From: JAAYYM01 sp964483545
Lineage (GTDB): Bacteria > Bacillota > Clostridia > Lachnospirales > Lachnospiraceae
DNA: 19,837 nt
Direction: 5' to 3'
Assembly (NCBI GenBank): GCA_964483545.1
Contig: CAZACC010000033.1
Span: 1-19,837, forward strand
Both the position numbers and the translations under genes were made by a program. Under the pieces are notes generated by a model. That model made no database searches and was not told the origin of the DNA. It saw nothing but the letters and a program-made list of their open reading frames with translations. Position 1 is the first letter of the stretch; every line of letters begins with the position of its first letter. Below, one piece after another: positions 7,370-15,144 of the stretch.

Positions 7370-7393
7370 AAAGATTAAACGCTACTTTTTACT
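7365..7393. terminator. AT-rich hairpin between convergent genes
   Basis: AGTAAAAAG (7365-7373) and CTTTTTACT (7385-7393) form a perfect 9-base inverted repeat with an 11-base loop. It overlaps the ATPase stop codon and precedes the end of the convergent XRE gene. The stem is AT-rich, so it is a weak terminator candidate. Confidence 0.4.
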
Positions 7394-7409
7394 TCCTTTT
7401 CTCTTTCCC

Positions 7410-8051
7410 TCACTCCATTAAGTCTTGCATTTCGCAACCTAATGCTTTTGCTAGGCTGCACAACGTGCCCGCCTGCGCCTTATTAATATTGTTTTGCCGC
7501 TGCTCATACAGCTGAATCATGCGAAGTGCCACCCCAGACTGCTGGGCAAGCTGGTCTTGTGTGAACCCTCTTGCCTTTCTGATAGTGGTAAGATGGGAGG
7601 GCTTCTCTAATTTATTGCGGCTGATTATTTCATTTGCCGTTTCTACAAACTTGCTCTGGTCTGCCTCATGGAGAATATAAAGGGAGAGCACCTCAGATAA
7701 GGAAAGCCCGTTTTCTACCATATCGGAAAATTTCAGACCACTATACCACTGGTAATAAGCGAGAATCCATCCTGCCCAGTATTCGCGGCTCGCAAAGTCC
7801 TGGATGACCCTCTTTTGGGTTGGGTAGTTGCCTGTGGTGATAAAAACCACCTCTCTCGTTAGCTCCACTCCCGACATTCCGGTAATATATTTGGGGTTGC
7901 CATTTTCGATTTTGGCAGCAATGTTGCTGCTAATAAACCAGAAGAAAAATTCGTCGGGGGGATAGCCACAATCCACAAGGGCATAGTCGAGCATATCACC
8001 CATGTTTTGCATAGCATCATCCAAGTAGGATTCGTTGTATGCGTGGATCAT
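7410..8051 (-). CDS. XRE-family helix-turn-helix protein with N-terminal DUF-type domain
   Basis: A 213-residue protein. Residues 153-213 are an XRE/Cro-C1 helix-turn-helix (TTIRKARGFTQDQLAQQSGVALRMIQLYEQ and the following helices). Residues 1-145 form an acidic, aromatic-rich domain (MIHAYNESYLDDAMQNMGDM; FFFWFISS; EYWAGWILAYYQWY) that is conserved next to DUF3990 genes in Clostridia but has no known function. A longer frame starts at 8105, but the ATG at 8051 is preceded by GGGAGGTGG at ideal spacing, so that start is used. The gene overlaps the end of the broken DUF3990 gene by 35 bases. It probably represses the shared promoter at 8489-8517 and may act as the antitoxin partner of the DUF3990 protein. 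The antitoxin role is inferred. Confidence 0.8.
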   Translation of the reverse strand: MIHAYNESYLDDAMQNMGDMLDYALVDCGYPPDEFFFWFISSNIAAKIENGNPKYITGMSGVELTREVVFITTGNYPTQKRVIQDFASREYWAGWILAYYQWYSGLKFSDMVENGLSLSEVLSLYILHEADQSKFVETANEIISRNKLEKPSHLTTIRKARGFTQDQLAQQSGVALRMIQLYEQRQNNINKAQAGTLCSLAKALGCEMQDLME

Positions 8052-8441
8052 CGTTTTGCCACCTCCCTCTGATGATATCAAGGATATAAACCTCGTCTTC
8101 TGCACTTAACTTTGTTTTCTCCTGCCGGAACTCTGCTCTTGCCTTAGTGTCTCTTGCCAGCTTTTTGGGCAGATAGATTTCCCTAGGAGCGACCGTGCTT
8201 TCCACAAAGGTTAGTCGGTCAAATGCTTTTTGCGATCGAATGACAACCTGCTCTGGTCAAAGCTATAGCGGTTCGCAAAGCCGTCTGTTTCACTGCTGCA
8301 CGCCCACTCCTTTGCAAGTTCCATGCTTTCGGTACAGTAAAAGCCTCTGCCGTAGTCATTATTCGGCTTGCCTTTTGAAAGCTCTGGTGACTTTATGATT
8401 TGTGGAGATCCATGGTAAATTGTAAGTGACTTTTCCATCAT
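8017..8441 (-). pseudogene. DUF3990 gene broken by an internal deletion
   Basis: The N-terminal part (8441 to about 8255) encodes MMEKSLTIYHGSPQIIKSPEL and NDYGRGFYCTE, the start of DUF3990 proteins. Their YHGS and YGRGFY motifs recall ADP-ribosyltransferase-like folds. After FDQ the frame is lost. In another frame the sequence resumes at about 8254 with EQVVIRSQKAFDRLTFVEST and runs to LPKKLARDTKARAEF and DPRIQRILLG at 8017, the C-terminal part of the same family. From memory, intact members are about 180 residues or more, so roughly 80-100 codons are missing, with a frameshift at the join. The product is very likely inactive. It was probably the effector or toxin of a pair with the XRE protein just downstream. 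Confidence 0.75.
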
Positions 8442-8457
8442 CCATCCTCCAACCGAG

Positions 8458-8473
8458 TATCGTCAAAACGATA
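8458..8473. promoter_or_regulatory. Operator-like palindrome, downstream copy
   Basis: TATCGT-N4-ACGATA, a perfect 16-base inverted repeat just downstream of the likely transcription start of the DUF3990/XRE operon. It matches the copy at 8493-8508 in length and half-site, with centres 35 bases apart. Confidence 0.7.
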
Positions 8474-8488
8474 GTTCTATTTGCTATC

Positions 8489-8517
8489 ATTATATCGCTC
8501 TAACGATAGATTGTCAA
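8489..8517 (-). promoter_or_regulatory. Consensus sigma-A promoter of the DUF3990/XRE operon with embedded operator
   Basis: On the minus strand, TTGACA (8512-8517), a 17-base spacer and TATAAT (8489-8494) make a fully consensus promoter. The inverted repeat TATCG-N6-CGATA (8493-8508) fills the spacer and touches the -10 box, so a bound repressor would block polymerase. The XRE protein is the obvious candidate ligand. Confidence 0.85.
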
Positions 8518-8635
8518 GGTGGACGTTCATCCTGTTCAAATAACCTCAATAACCTTAAGAACCGCCGAAAGAAATTGACCACCCTGAAGCTGAATGATAA
8601 AATAACGAATGAAGTCTATGGTTAAGGGGATTTAA

Positions 8636-8666
8636 TTGACTGATCGTAATAAATGTCGTTTATAAT
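8636..8666 (+). promoter_or_regulatory. Promoter of the two-component/polyphosphate operon
   Basis: TTGACT (8636-8641) and TATAAT (8661-8666) with a 19-base spacer, slightly long, which may make the promoter activator-dependent. The response regulator start follows 26 bases later, with AAGGAG as ribosome binding site. Confidence 0.55.
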
Positions 8667-8692
8667 ATTGTAAATGAAGGAGAACAACGACT

Positions 8693-9394
8693 ATGCTAAC
8701 AGAAAAAACAATCTATATTGCCGATGATGAACGAAATATTCGAGAGGCGATTAAGACTTTTTTAGAAAAAGAGGGTTATTTCGTTACCGCCTTTGAAAAT
8801 GGGGATCTCTTGCTGAGCGCCTTTCAAACGTCGCCTTGCGATCTTGTTATTTTGGACGTGATGATGCCAGGCATGGGAGGCTTTGCTATTTGCGCGGAAC
8901 TGCGAAAGCTTTCCACTGTACCAATTATTATGTTGACAGCAAGAGACTCTGATCTGGACTACGCCACGGGGATCAACTTGGGTAGTGATGATTACTTTAC
9001 AAAACCCTTTTCAGCAATGTCCTTGGTGATGCGTGTGAAGGCAATCTTTAGGCGTATTGAGTTTGAAAAGCAAAACACATCTCTGCCAGAGGATGATCGG
9101 GAACTTTCTTTCGGTGATATTAATATGGATCTGAGAGGCAAGCGTGTCAATGCCGCTGGTAGGGAGCTTTTGCTGACACCCAACGAATATGACCTCTTAA
9201 AATACTTAATGGAGAAAAATGACCAAGCCGTTTCACGGGATGAACTGCTTGAGAGTATTTGGGGCTATAATACTGAAATTGAGACAAGAGCGACTGATGA
9301 CACAGTGCGAAGACTTCGCAAAAAATTAGAGCATAGTAATGTAGTGATTGAAGCTGTTTGGGGCTTCGGATTTCGTTTAAAGGTGAGTGATTAA
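8693..9394 (+). CDS. OmpR-family response regulator
   Basis: A 233-residue DNA-binding response regulator. The receiver domain (about 5-120) has acidic D11/D12, phosphoacceptor D55 in LVILDVMMPG, T82 in MLTARD and K104 in YFTKPF. All of these are intact, so phosphorylation control should be normal. A winged-helix DNA-binding domain follows (about 135-231), with LTPNEYDLLKYLM, VSRDELLESIWG and the ending AVWGFGFRLK. Phosphorylated by the histidine kinase encoded next, it would control transcription, most plausibly of this operon. The signal is unknown. Confidence 0.93.
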   Translation: MLTEKTIYIADDERNIREAIKTFLEKEGYFVTAFENGDLLLSAFQTSPCDLVILDVMMPGMGGFAICAELRKLSTVPIIMLTARDSDLDYATGINLGSDDYFTKPFSAMSLVMRVKAIFRRIEFEKQNTSLPEDDRELSFGDINMDLRGKRVNAAGRELLLTPNEYDLLKYLMEKNDQAVSRDELLESIWGYNTEIETRATDDTVRRLRKKLEHSNVVIEAVWGFGFRLKVSD

Positions 9395-9395
9395 A

Positions 9396-10775
9396 ATGAC
9401 TAACTATTTTTTGGGAAGAAAATGGAATGTGAAACCGAGAATTTTCATGATGCTACTGCTGCTCATGACCCTTATATTTGCCAGCATTTTTGTTGCTTTT
9501 AATTTGTTTATCAACGGTTATATACGAGCAAATGTGGAAGAGCAGCTCAATGGATTGGTTCAAAACATTAATGTTTTTGATGAAAGACCTAAGGATAACC
9601 CTCCAGATTCTCCCTATATACCTGATCTTTCAGGACAGGAAAAAAATAGAATCGGGGCGCATGGGGAGGTTTTTGTTTTAGACTCTCATTATGAAATCAT
9701 TGCTCATGATGAGAGGGGGAATAAAGATTTAGAGGAACTCAGTAAAATCGCTTCGACCCTTCAGGAGCAAGAGGTCAACCTTTCAGATGCACAGTATGTG
9801 CGTGTCAATACGGGTGGAGAGATCTATTCTATTTCTGCTGTCGAGGATGAAGGAATTCCAGGGAGATTTTTCGTGTTTTATGTAAATGTCTCGGGGTTAA
9901 TCCACCTGGTTAGTACCATTAATCTTTCTATGGCAATCATCATGGCTTTTGCCATGCTCATCTGCTTTTTCATTGCGAATGTTATAGCTGGTTCTATTAC
10001 AAAGCCTGTGAAGGAGCTGGCAGAATTTGCAGAGGAACTAGGAAAGGGCAACTTTAAAAGAAGGGATTTTGTATTTCAAGATATGGAGTTTGACGAGTTG
10101 GGCGAGGCTATGAATTTATCTGCTGAAAAGTTGGAGACCTATGACAAGGATCAACACGCCTTTTTCCAAAATGTATCTCATGAGCTAAGAACTCCACTCC
10201 AGTCAATCCGCTGCTATGCTGAAGGGGTGGAATATGGGATTATGGATCCAGCGCAGTCGGGTTCTACTATCATTTATGAGACGGACCGATTGAGTGAGCT
10301 GGTGGAGGATCTGTTGTATATCTCGCGCGTAGACAGTCTCACTTCCCATGTAGAGATGCAGGAAAATGATCTACGAGACACGTTAAGCTTGTGTGCGGAA
10401 TGCCTGCGGCCCATCGCGGCGAAAAAAGGTTTGCGATTTGAATATGAATTTGATGAGCAGCCCGTTCTACGTTCCTACAATGAAAAACATATGTATCGCG
10501 CCTTTTCCAACTTGATTTCCAATGCACTTCGTTATGCAAAGGGGAACATCACATTGAGCTGCCATAGTCGTGGGACGTTTGCGGAGATATCGGTGATGGA
10601 TGATGGATCTGGTATTTCCAGTAATGATTTGCCTCATATTTTCGAGAGGTTCTATAAGGGAGCAGATGGAAAGCACGGCATCGGGCTTTCTATTGTGAAG
10701 TCTGTTGTCGAGTTGCATGACGGTGAAATCACAGTTGATTGTAGCAAGGGAACGCGCTTTACGATCCGTTTCTAA
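9396..10775 (+). CDS. Membrane sensor histidine kinase
   Basis: A 459-residue kinase. Numbering from the ATG at 9396: TM1 about 14-40, extracellular sensor region about 41-172, TM2 about 174-197, HAMP linker (SITKPVKELAEFAEELGKGNF) directly after. HisKA has the phospho-accepting histidine H262 in FFQNVSHELRTPLQS. The HATPase part has the N box NLISNALRYAKG (from 372), G1 DDGSGI (402-407), F box FERFYKG and G2 GIGLSI (428-433). All catalytic elements are present. An in-frame GTG at 9387 would add three residues, but AAAGGTGA at 9379-9386 is well placed for the ATG. The gene starts right after the regulator stop. The cognate signal is unknown; the extracytoplasmic region matches no sensor domain I recognise. 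Confidence 0.93.
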   Translation: MTNYFLGRKWNVKPRIFMMLLLLMTLIFASIFVAFNLFINGYIRANVEEQLNGLVQNINVFDERPKDNPPDSPYIPDLSGQEKNRIGAHGEVFVLDSHYEIIAHDERGNKDLEELSKIASTLQEQEVNLSDAQYVRVNTGGEIYSISAVEDEGIPGRFFVFYVNVSGLIHLVSTINLSMAIIMAFAMLICFFIANVIAGSITKPVKELAEFAEELGKGNFKRRDFVFQDMEFDELGEAMNLSAEKLETYDKDQHAFFQNVSHELRTPLQSIRCYAEGVEYGIMDPAQSGSTIIYETDRLSELVEDLLYISRVDSLTSHVEMQENDLRDTLSLCAECLRPIAAKKGLRFEYEFDEQPVLRSYNEKHMYRAFSNLISNALRYAKGNITLSCHSRGTFAEISVMDDGSGISSNDLPHIFERFYKGADGKHGIGLSIVKSVVELHDGEITVDCSKGTRFTIRF

Positions 10776-10897
10776 TTTCAATTCGTATACTTTGCGTATA
10801 AAATGCTTTTATTTTTCGGAGATGTACAGGCGAGAGGATGTTAAGCTATGTGCAGAAACAAAAAACAAATCAAAGATTACGCAAGGAGATGAAACAA

Positions 10898-11683
10898 ATG
10901 GCAATAGAAGTATTTAACCGATTTGAAAAGAAATATCTGTTGGATACAGATACCTTTGAACAGTTACAAAACAGACTCTTAAACCATATGAAACTAGACG
11001 ATTATAATGAGGATCAGGAAACCTATACGATTAGCAATATTTACTATGATACCCCCGATCATCATGTTATCCGTACATCACTAGGAAAACCCAACTATAA
11101 AGAAAAACTACGACTTCGAGCCTATGGAACACCAACGCTTGACTCGAAAGTGTATGTGGAAATCAAAAAAAAGGTGAATGGACTTGTGAATAAAAGGCGT
11201 AGCACACTCAAGCTACAAGAGGCCTACACATTTCTGTCTTTAGGAATGATACCGAAAGAGCAGCCTTGGCATAATCGACAGGTGCTTCATGAGATAGAGT
11301 ATATCCTTCAAACACATGAACTTCAGCCAGCACTCTATTTGGCCTATGACCGTCGGGCGTATTTTGGAGTCGATCAGTCCGATCTTCGCATTTCTTTTGA
11401 CCGAAATATCCGAACCAGACGTCATGATCTAGCACTTGAGTCTGGAGAACAAGGAGCTTTACTTATAGAAAATAGTCAATGGATTATGGAAATCAAGGTA
11501 GCTAAGAATATGCCACTTTGGTTGTGTCAGCTACTTTCAGAGTATCAAATATATCCAATCAGTTTCTCGAAATATGGGACGGAATACAAGAAAACCCTTG
11601 AAACGAGGAAAATATCCCCTCCTGTTTATCAATTATTGACACCTAAAACCACGTGGTCATATAGAGCCATGGCAAACGCATAG
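10898..11683 (+). CDS. VTC-domain polyphosphate polymerase
   Basis: A 261-residue VTC domain protein. Strands of the tunnel-shaped fold carry the basic residues that bind triphosphate and polyphosphate: NRFEKKYLL (7-15), KEKLRLRAYG (68-77), VYVEIKKKVNGLVNKRRSTL (85-104), YDRRAYFG (150-157) and DRNIRTRRHDL (168-178). IMEIKV (196-201) supplies a metal-binding acid, and the ending SFSKYGTEYKK (222-232) is diagnostic. VTC proteins make polyphosphate from nucleoside triphosphate in yeast. Bacterial relatives are usually annotated the same way, often beside DUF4956 proteins as here. A longer frame begins at 10838, but GGAGATG before 10898 and the domain start favour the shorter form. The 122 bases after the kinase stop hold no clear terminator, so the operon probably continues. 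Confidence 0.88.
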   Translation: MAIEVFNRFEKKYLLDTDTFEQLQNRLLNHMKLDDYNEDQETYTISNIYYDTPDHHVIRTSLGKPNYKEKLRLRAYGTPTLDSKVYVEIKKKVNGLVNKRRSTLKLQEAYTFLSLGMIPKEQPWHNRQVLHEIEYILQTHELQPALYLAYDRRAYFGVDQSDLRISFDRNIRTRRHDLALESGEQGALLIENSQWIMEIKVAKNMPLWLCQLLSEYQIYPISFSKYGTEYKKTLETRKISPPVYQLLTPKTTWSYRAMANA

Positions 11684-11700
11684 AGGGGAGGATGACAAAT

Positions 11701-12387
11701 ATGTTGGATTCGATTTTTTCAACACTGAGTACGGATACTTCTTTAACCTTGTCAGCACTCTTGGTTGCGCTAGGGGTTGCTCTGGTGCTGGGGTTGATCA
11801 TTAGCCTTGTATATAAGAAAACACACAAGACGAAAACACCTTCCCAAAGTTTCGCTCTGACGCTTATTATTCTCCCAGTGGTGATTACAGTGATTATTTT
11901 ACTTGTAGGAAATAATGTGGCACGGGCATTCAGTCTTGCAGGAGCCTTTTCCATTATTCGCTTTCGTAGTGAACTAGGAGACCCTAAGGACATCACCTAT
12001 GTATTGCTCTGCATGGCAGTTGGACTGGCAACAGGTATGGGATTCATTACTTATGCCGTAGTGGCTGCAGTAATCCTTTGTTTGGTGATTTTCCTATTGG
12101 AAACGCTTTCATTTGGGAAATCTAAAGGAACGGTCAGGCTTCTTAAAATTACCATTCCAGAAAACTTGGATTTTGAAGATACGTTTGATTCCATCATGGA
12201 ACAGTACACCCTGACATCTATTTTGCGAAAGGTCAAAACAATGGATTTGGGAAGTCTCTATGAATTGTCCTATTTCATCGTCATAAAAGAGGGCGTGAGT
12301 CAAAAGGAGTTTATAGACGCACTGCGCTGCAGAAATGGAAACCTGAATATCACTTTGATTTGGGATGCACCTTCCAGTGAATTTTGA
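11701..12387 (+). CDS. DUF4956 integral membrane protein
   Basis: A 228-residue protein with an N-terminal membrane portion of about four hydrophobic segments (roughly 18-39, 50-70, 98-115, 118-140), the conserved inter-helix stretch AFSLAGAFSIIRFRSELGDPKD (about 84-105), and a C-terminal cytoplasmic domain (about 145-228) with an ACT-like strand pattern. DUF4956 proteins are almost always encoded beside VTC polymerases, so a role in polyphosphate handling or export is suspected but unproven. GGGGAGG (11685-11691) is 9 bases before the ATG at 11701 and abuts the alternative ATG at 11692, so the later start is used. It begins 17 bases after the polymerase stop. Confidence 0.85.
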   Translation: MLDSIFSTLSTDTSLTLSALLVALGVALVLGLIISLVYKKTHKTKTPSQSFALTLIILPVVITVIILLVGNNVARAFSLAGAFSIIRFRSELGDPKDITYVLLCMAVGLATGMGFITYAVVAAVILCLVIFLLETLSFGKSKGTVRLLKITIPENLDFEDTFDSIMEQYTLTSILRKVKTMDLGSLYELSYFIVIKEGVSQKEFIDALRCRNGNLNITLIWDAPSSEF

Positions 12388-12401
12388 GAGGAGAATAGTT
12401 T

Positions 12402-13979
12402 ATGAAACGAAACATAATAGTTATGATTTGTTCTGTGCTGCTGATTGTTTTTATGCTTGTGGGCTGCGCAGAGAAATTGCAGACAAATAGCTTGGATGAT
12501 AACACGAACATGACACAGAGTGATACGGATATGGATCAGAGTGATGTAAATACGGCGGACGCAACAATCGACTTCAATGGTTCTTCTGCTACAGTCTCTG
12601 GCGTTGGGGCAACTGTTAATGGAGGTGTTGTCACCATTACGACGGCGGGAACCTATCTTGTCTCTGGAACCTTGTCGGATGGACAGCTTGTCGTTGAGAC
12701 CACAGATATAGACAAGGTTTATTTGGTGCTAAATGGTGCTGATCTTACAAACAAAACTGGAGCACCTATTTACGCTTCTCAATGTGAGGAACTCATCATT
12801 ACATTAGCGGAGGGCACAACAAATATACTAACTGACGGTGGAGCAGACTTTCAGTATGAGAATACGGAAGATGAGGAACCCAATGCTGCCTTGTTTTGCA
12901 AAGATAATCTCACTATCAATGGAACGGGTACTCTGACTGTGAATGCAGGCTATAATAACGGAATTGTCAGTAAGGACAACCTCCTGATTGAGGGTGGTAA
13001 TCTTACGGTGACAGCGGCGAACCACGGTCTAAAAGGAAATGATTCTGTAACAATACTAAGTGGAGCTTTGGACGTTACGGCAGATAATGATGCCATTCAT
13101 TCTAATGGCGATATTACCGTAGATGGTGGAACGTTCACAATCGTTTCAGGAGATGATGGTATTCATGCAGATGAAGATTTGACAGTGAACGATGGCTCGA
13201 TTACGGTAACTGATGCCTATGAAGGACTTGAGGCGACCAATATTTTCATTATTGGAGGGGAGTTTGACCTGACCTCTTCTGATGATGCTTTGAATGCGGC
13301 GGGCGGTGCAGATCAAAGTGATGGTGGAGGAAAGTTTGGAAATGATACGTTTACCGAAGGTGGTGCGTACAGCATCAATATTAGTGGAGGGAATATTACC
13401 TTACTGGCAGGTGGTGATGGCATAGACTCTAACGGCACAATCAATATTAGCGGTGGCAATATCGTGTCAATCATCGATTCCACACCTGATAATGAGGCAT
13501 TGGACTCTGATGGGGGTATTACCTTTACAGGAGGCAACATTATTTATGGCGGCACAGGAGCTGGTTCTGCCCCAGACAGCAATTCAACACAGAGCTATGT
13601 GTTTATGGATTCTGGTATCACGGCAGGTACAGAAATCACCGTGCAAAAGGATGACCAGACATTGATGACCTATACACCAACAACGACACTGCAGTATCTT
13701 GCATTTTCTTCACCTGATATTACAAGCGGTGAAAGCTATAAACTTTACAGTGGAGGCAGCCTTCTTTCGACTGTTACGGCAGGAGAGGGCGGCAGTGGAA
13801 TGATGAATGGCGGGCCTGGGGATGAAGGAATGATGAATGGTGGCCCCAGGGATGAAGGAATGATGGACGGTGAACCTAGGGATGAGGGAATGATGGACGG
13901 TGAACCTAGGAATGATGAAATGGTGGATGATGAAATGAGGAAGGGTGGACCTGGACAGAAACCTCCGCAGGAACAATAG
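12402..13979 (+). CDS. Secreted carbohydrate-binding lipoprotein, Cthe_2159-like beta-helix
   Basis: A 525-residue exported protein. The signal peptide MKRNIIVMICSVLLIVFMLVGC ends in a lipobox with C22, so it is probably a lipoprotein. Residues about 160-400 are a regular series of short turns ending in T/V/I patterns (LTINGTGTLTV, LLIEGGNLTVTA, ITVDGGTFTIVSGDDGIHAD), a right-handed parallel beta-helix. The many DDGIH/GDGIDSNG turns suggest calcium. This matches the Cthe_2159 family, whose clostridial type member binds cellulose and acidic sugars. The C-terminus (466-505) is four Gly-Met-rich decapeptide repeats and a Pro-rich end. The gene starts 14 bases after the DUF4956 stop with GAGGAG as ribosome binding site. 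It may anchor or bind a polysaccharide at the cell surface. Confidence 0.85.
   Translation: MKRNIIVMICSVLLIVFMLVGCAEKLQTNSLDDNTNMTQSDTDMDQSDVNTADATIDFNGSSATVSGVGATVNGGVVTITTAGTYLVSGTLSDGQLVVETTDIDKVYLVLNGADLTNKTGAPIYASQCEELIITLAEGTTNILTDGGADFQYENTEDEEPNAALFCKDNLTINGTGTLTVNAGYNNGIVSKDNLLIEGGNLTVTAANHGLKGNDSVTILSGALDVTADNDAIHSNGDITVDGGTFTIVSGDDGIHADEDLTVNDGSITVTDAYEGLEATNIFIIGGEFDLTSSDDALNAAGGADQSDGGGKFGNDTFTEGGAYSINISGGNITLLAGGDGIDSNGTINISGGNIVSIIDSTPDNEALDSDGGITFTGGNIIYGGTGAGSAPDSNSTQSYVFMDSGITAGTEITVQKDDQTLMTYTPTTTLQYLAFSSPDITSGESYKLYSGGSLLSTVTAGEGGSGMMNGGPGDEGMMNGGPRDEGMMDGEPRDEGMMDGEPRNDEMVDDEMRKGGPGQKPPQEQ
13797..13916 (+). repeat. Four tandem 30-bp repeats inside the lipoprotein gene
   Basis: Units at 13797-13826, 13827-13856, 13857-13886 and 13887-13916 encode GMMNGGPGDE, GMMNGGPRDE, GMMDGEPRDE and GMMDGEPRND. 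Third-position changes between units show some divergence. Such in-frame repeats can vary in number by slippage without breaking the gene. Confidence 0.9.
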
Positions 13980-14021
13980 GCGGTTAAACAGGAGTGAAGG
14001 AAATCCCTAAGCGGGTAGATC

Positions 14022-14081
14022 ATGCAGGTTTTCTAGCAGCACTTTTAGACGGAATTTCAGTTCTTATAAGGAAACCTGCAT
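14022..14081. other. Distant inverted repeat in the intergenic gap
   Basis: ATGCAGGTTT (14022-14031) and AAACCTGCAT (14072-14081) are perfect inverted 10-base arms, 40 bases apart. The region between the lipoprotein stop and the DUF4143 remnant otherwise shows nothing. It may be a weak transcript stem or an element end. Confidence 0.35.
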
Positions 14082-14106
14082 CCCACGGTGTATATTGGTA
14101 TAGATT

Positions 14107-14400
14107 TTATTTTATCTCTAATTCATATTTTACATCATTTTTATCAACAAGTAAAAAATCAAATTCGTAATTGTGATACACAGAACAGCAGGGCACATCA
14201 CCTTTTACTTTGTCTGTCTGATATAATCTATAAAGTTCTGTGTATGCAAAATTTTCACTGAGCACCCCATCAATTGCTGCATTATTGATAGATGTTGTCT
14301 GCGCGATATAATTTGCGATTCCACAATCCATAAAATAAAATCTTCTTTCAGATAATAAGTCTGTCACATTCCCCTGATTGTACAAATAGTGATTCAGAGG
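14107..14400 (-). pseudogene. Remnant of a DUF4143-type ATPase gene
   Basis: About 97 codons of the C-terminal part of an AAA/DUF4143 protein: RRFYFMDCGIANYI, then VLSENFAYTELYRLYQ and YEFDFLLVDKNDVKYELEIK. These correspond to the FYLADTSLRY, LENVVYLEL and GEIDFVATRQNEKLYVQV elements of the intact gene at 3993, though the proteins are too different to be a recent copy. The P-loop part is missing, the frame begins at a stop codon next to the Crp-family gene end, and a stop follows immediately after ELEIK, where intact members continue for tens of residues. It has no good start codon or ribosome binding site and is probably decayed. Confidence 0.65.
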
Positions 14401-15047
14401 TCAAGAATATGTATGATATTTTTATGGTATTTGATCAAGCCATCACGCTGCATGTTGCTCATCTCCCTTGAAAGTGCACTGCGTTCTACACCTAAATAAT
14501 CAGCTAATTGTTGTCTGTTAAAGGGTAATACAATCTGATTATCTTCGATTTTAGAATAAAGAAAGAACAATTTCAGTTTATCCCGAATCTTCTTTTGATT
14601 AATGATTTGTGTCTTTTGAATTTGGAAAATATTACTAGTCGCAATATTGCTTAATAAATTGACGGTTACTTGGGAGGCATACGGACAATTTACGGCATAA
14701 TCCTTCATTAAATTGGAGAGCTTTAAAAACAATATTTTGCAATCACTTTGCGCGGATACTTGTAAGAATATTTTTGCGGATGGTACACAAGCAAAGGAGC
14801 CCCCGAACAAATCGCCCTCTTCAAAAAAACGAATATTGTGCTCATCTCCATTAGCATTAAAAGTAGACGATAATGCCACACCTTTTAAAACAACGCCTGC
14901 AAAATCTACTTTTTCTAAATAATTATAAATAATTTCTCCCTTTTGATAATCCTTTATATTTGCTTCTAAACAGTTTAGAACATGATGAATACCGTCATGT
15001 TCTAGATTTTTAAAAATCGTAAAAGTTTTTAATGTTTGATAATCCAT
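14394..15047 (-). CDS. Crp/Fnr-family transcriptional regulator
   Basis: A 217-residue protein from the second of two adjacent ATGs (AGAAAGG lies 6 bases before it). Residues 1-120 form a cyclic-nucleotide-binding-type beta-roll (IFKNLEHDGIHHVLNCLEANIKDYQKGEII; FFEEGDLFGG), but the arginine needed for cAMP phosphate is not seen in the GGSFACVPSA region, so the ligand is not cAMP-like by eye. Residues 178-207 are the Crp helix-turn-helix (RQQLADYLGVERSALSREM). Cysteines are scattered (C26, C87, C103, C121) without the N-terminal cluster of classical FNR. Divergent transcription from the cupin-activase operon, and matching palindromes between them, suggest it regulates that operon and itself. 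Confidence 0.88.
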   Translation of the reverse strand: MDYQTLKTFTIFKNLEHDGIHHVLNCLEANIKDYQKGEIIYNYLEKVDFAGVVLKGVALSSTFNANGDEHNIRFFEEGDLFGGSFACVPSAKIFLQVSAQSDCKILFLKLSNLMKDYAVNCPYASQVTVNLLSNIATSNIFQIQKTQIINQKKIRDKLKLFFLYSKIEDNQIVLPFNRQQLADYLGVERSALSREMSNMQRDGLIKYHKNIIHILDL

Positions 15048-15076
15048 CATAAACCTTTCTGAATAAATATATTTCC

Positions 15077-15090
15077 GTTGCAATAGCAAC
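15077..15090. promoter_or_regulatory. Operator-like 5-4-5 palindrome in the regulator leader
   Basis: GTTGC-AATA-GCAAC, a perfect inverted repeat with the 5-4-5 spacing typical of Crp/Fnr-family sites. It lies 30 bases before the regulator start codon and so may mediate autorepression. A second hairpin uses the same left arm (GTTGCAA) with TTGCAAC at 15095-15101. Confidence 0.55.
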
Positions 15091-15128
15091 CGACTTGCAA
15101 CTCAATATGATATAGAATCATTTCTATA

Positions 15129-15144
15129 GTTAGCAAATGCTAAC
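15129..15144. promoter_or_regulatory. Operator-like palindrome in the divergent intergenic region
   Basis: GTTAGCA-AA-TGCTAAC, a perfect 7-2-7 repeat that also reads as TTAGC-AAAT-GCTAA, the 5-4-5 pattern of Crp/Fnr-family operators. It shares the GC-N4-GC core with the copy at 15077. A looser copy, AGTTA-N8-TAACT, is at 15162-15179, nearer the cupin genes. Confidence 0.65.

Noticed and set aside
13710..14023. Minus-strand frames opposite the lipoprotein's repeats, rich in His, Pro and Ser
   Set aside because: They are reverse-strand shadows of the 30-bp repeats and have no start signals.
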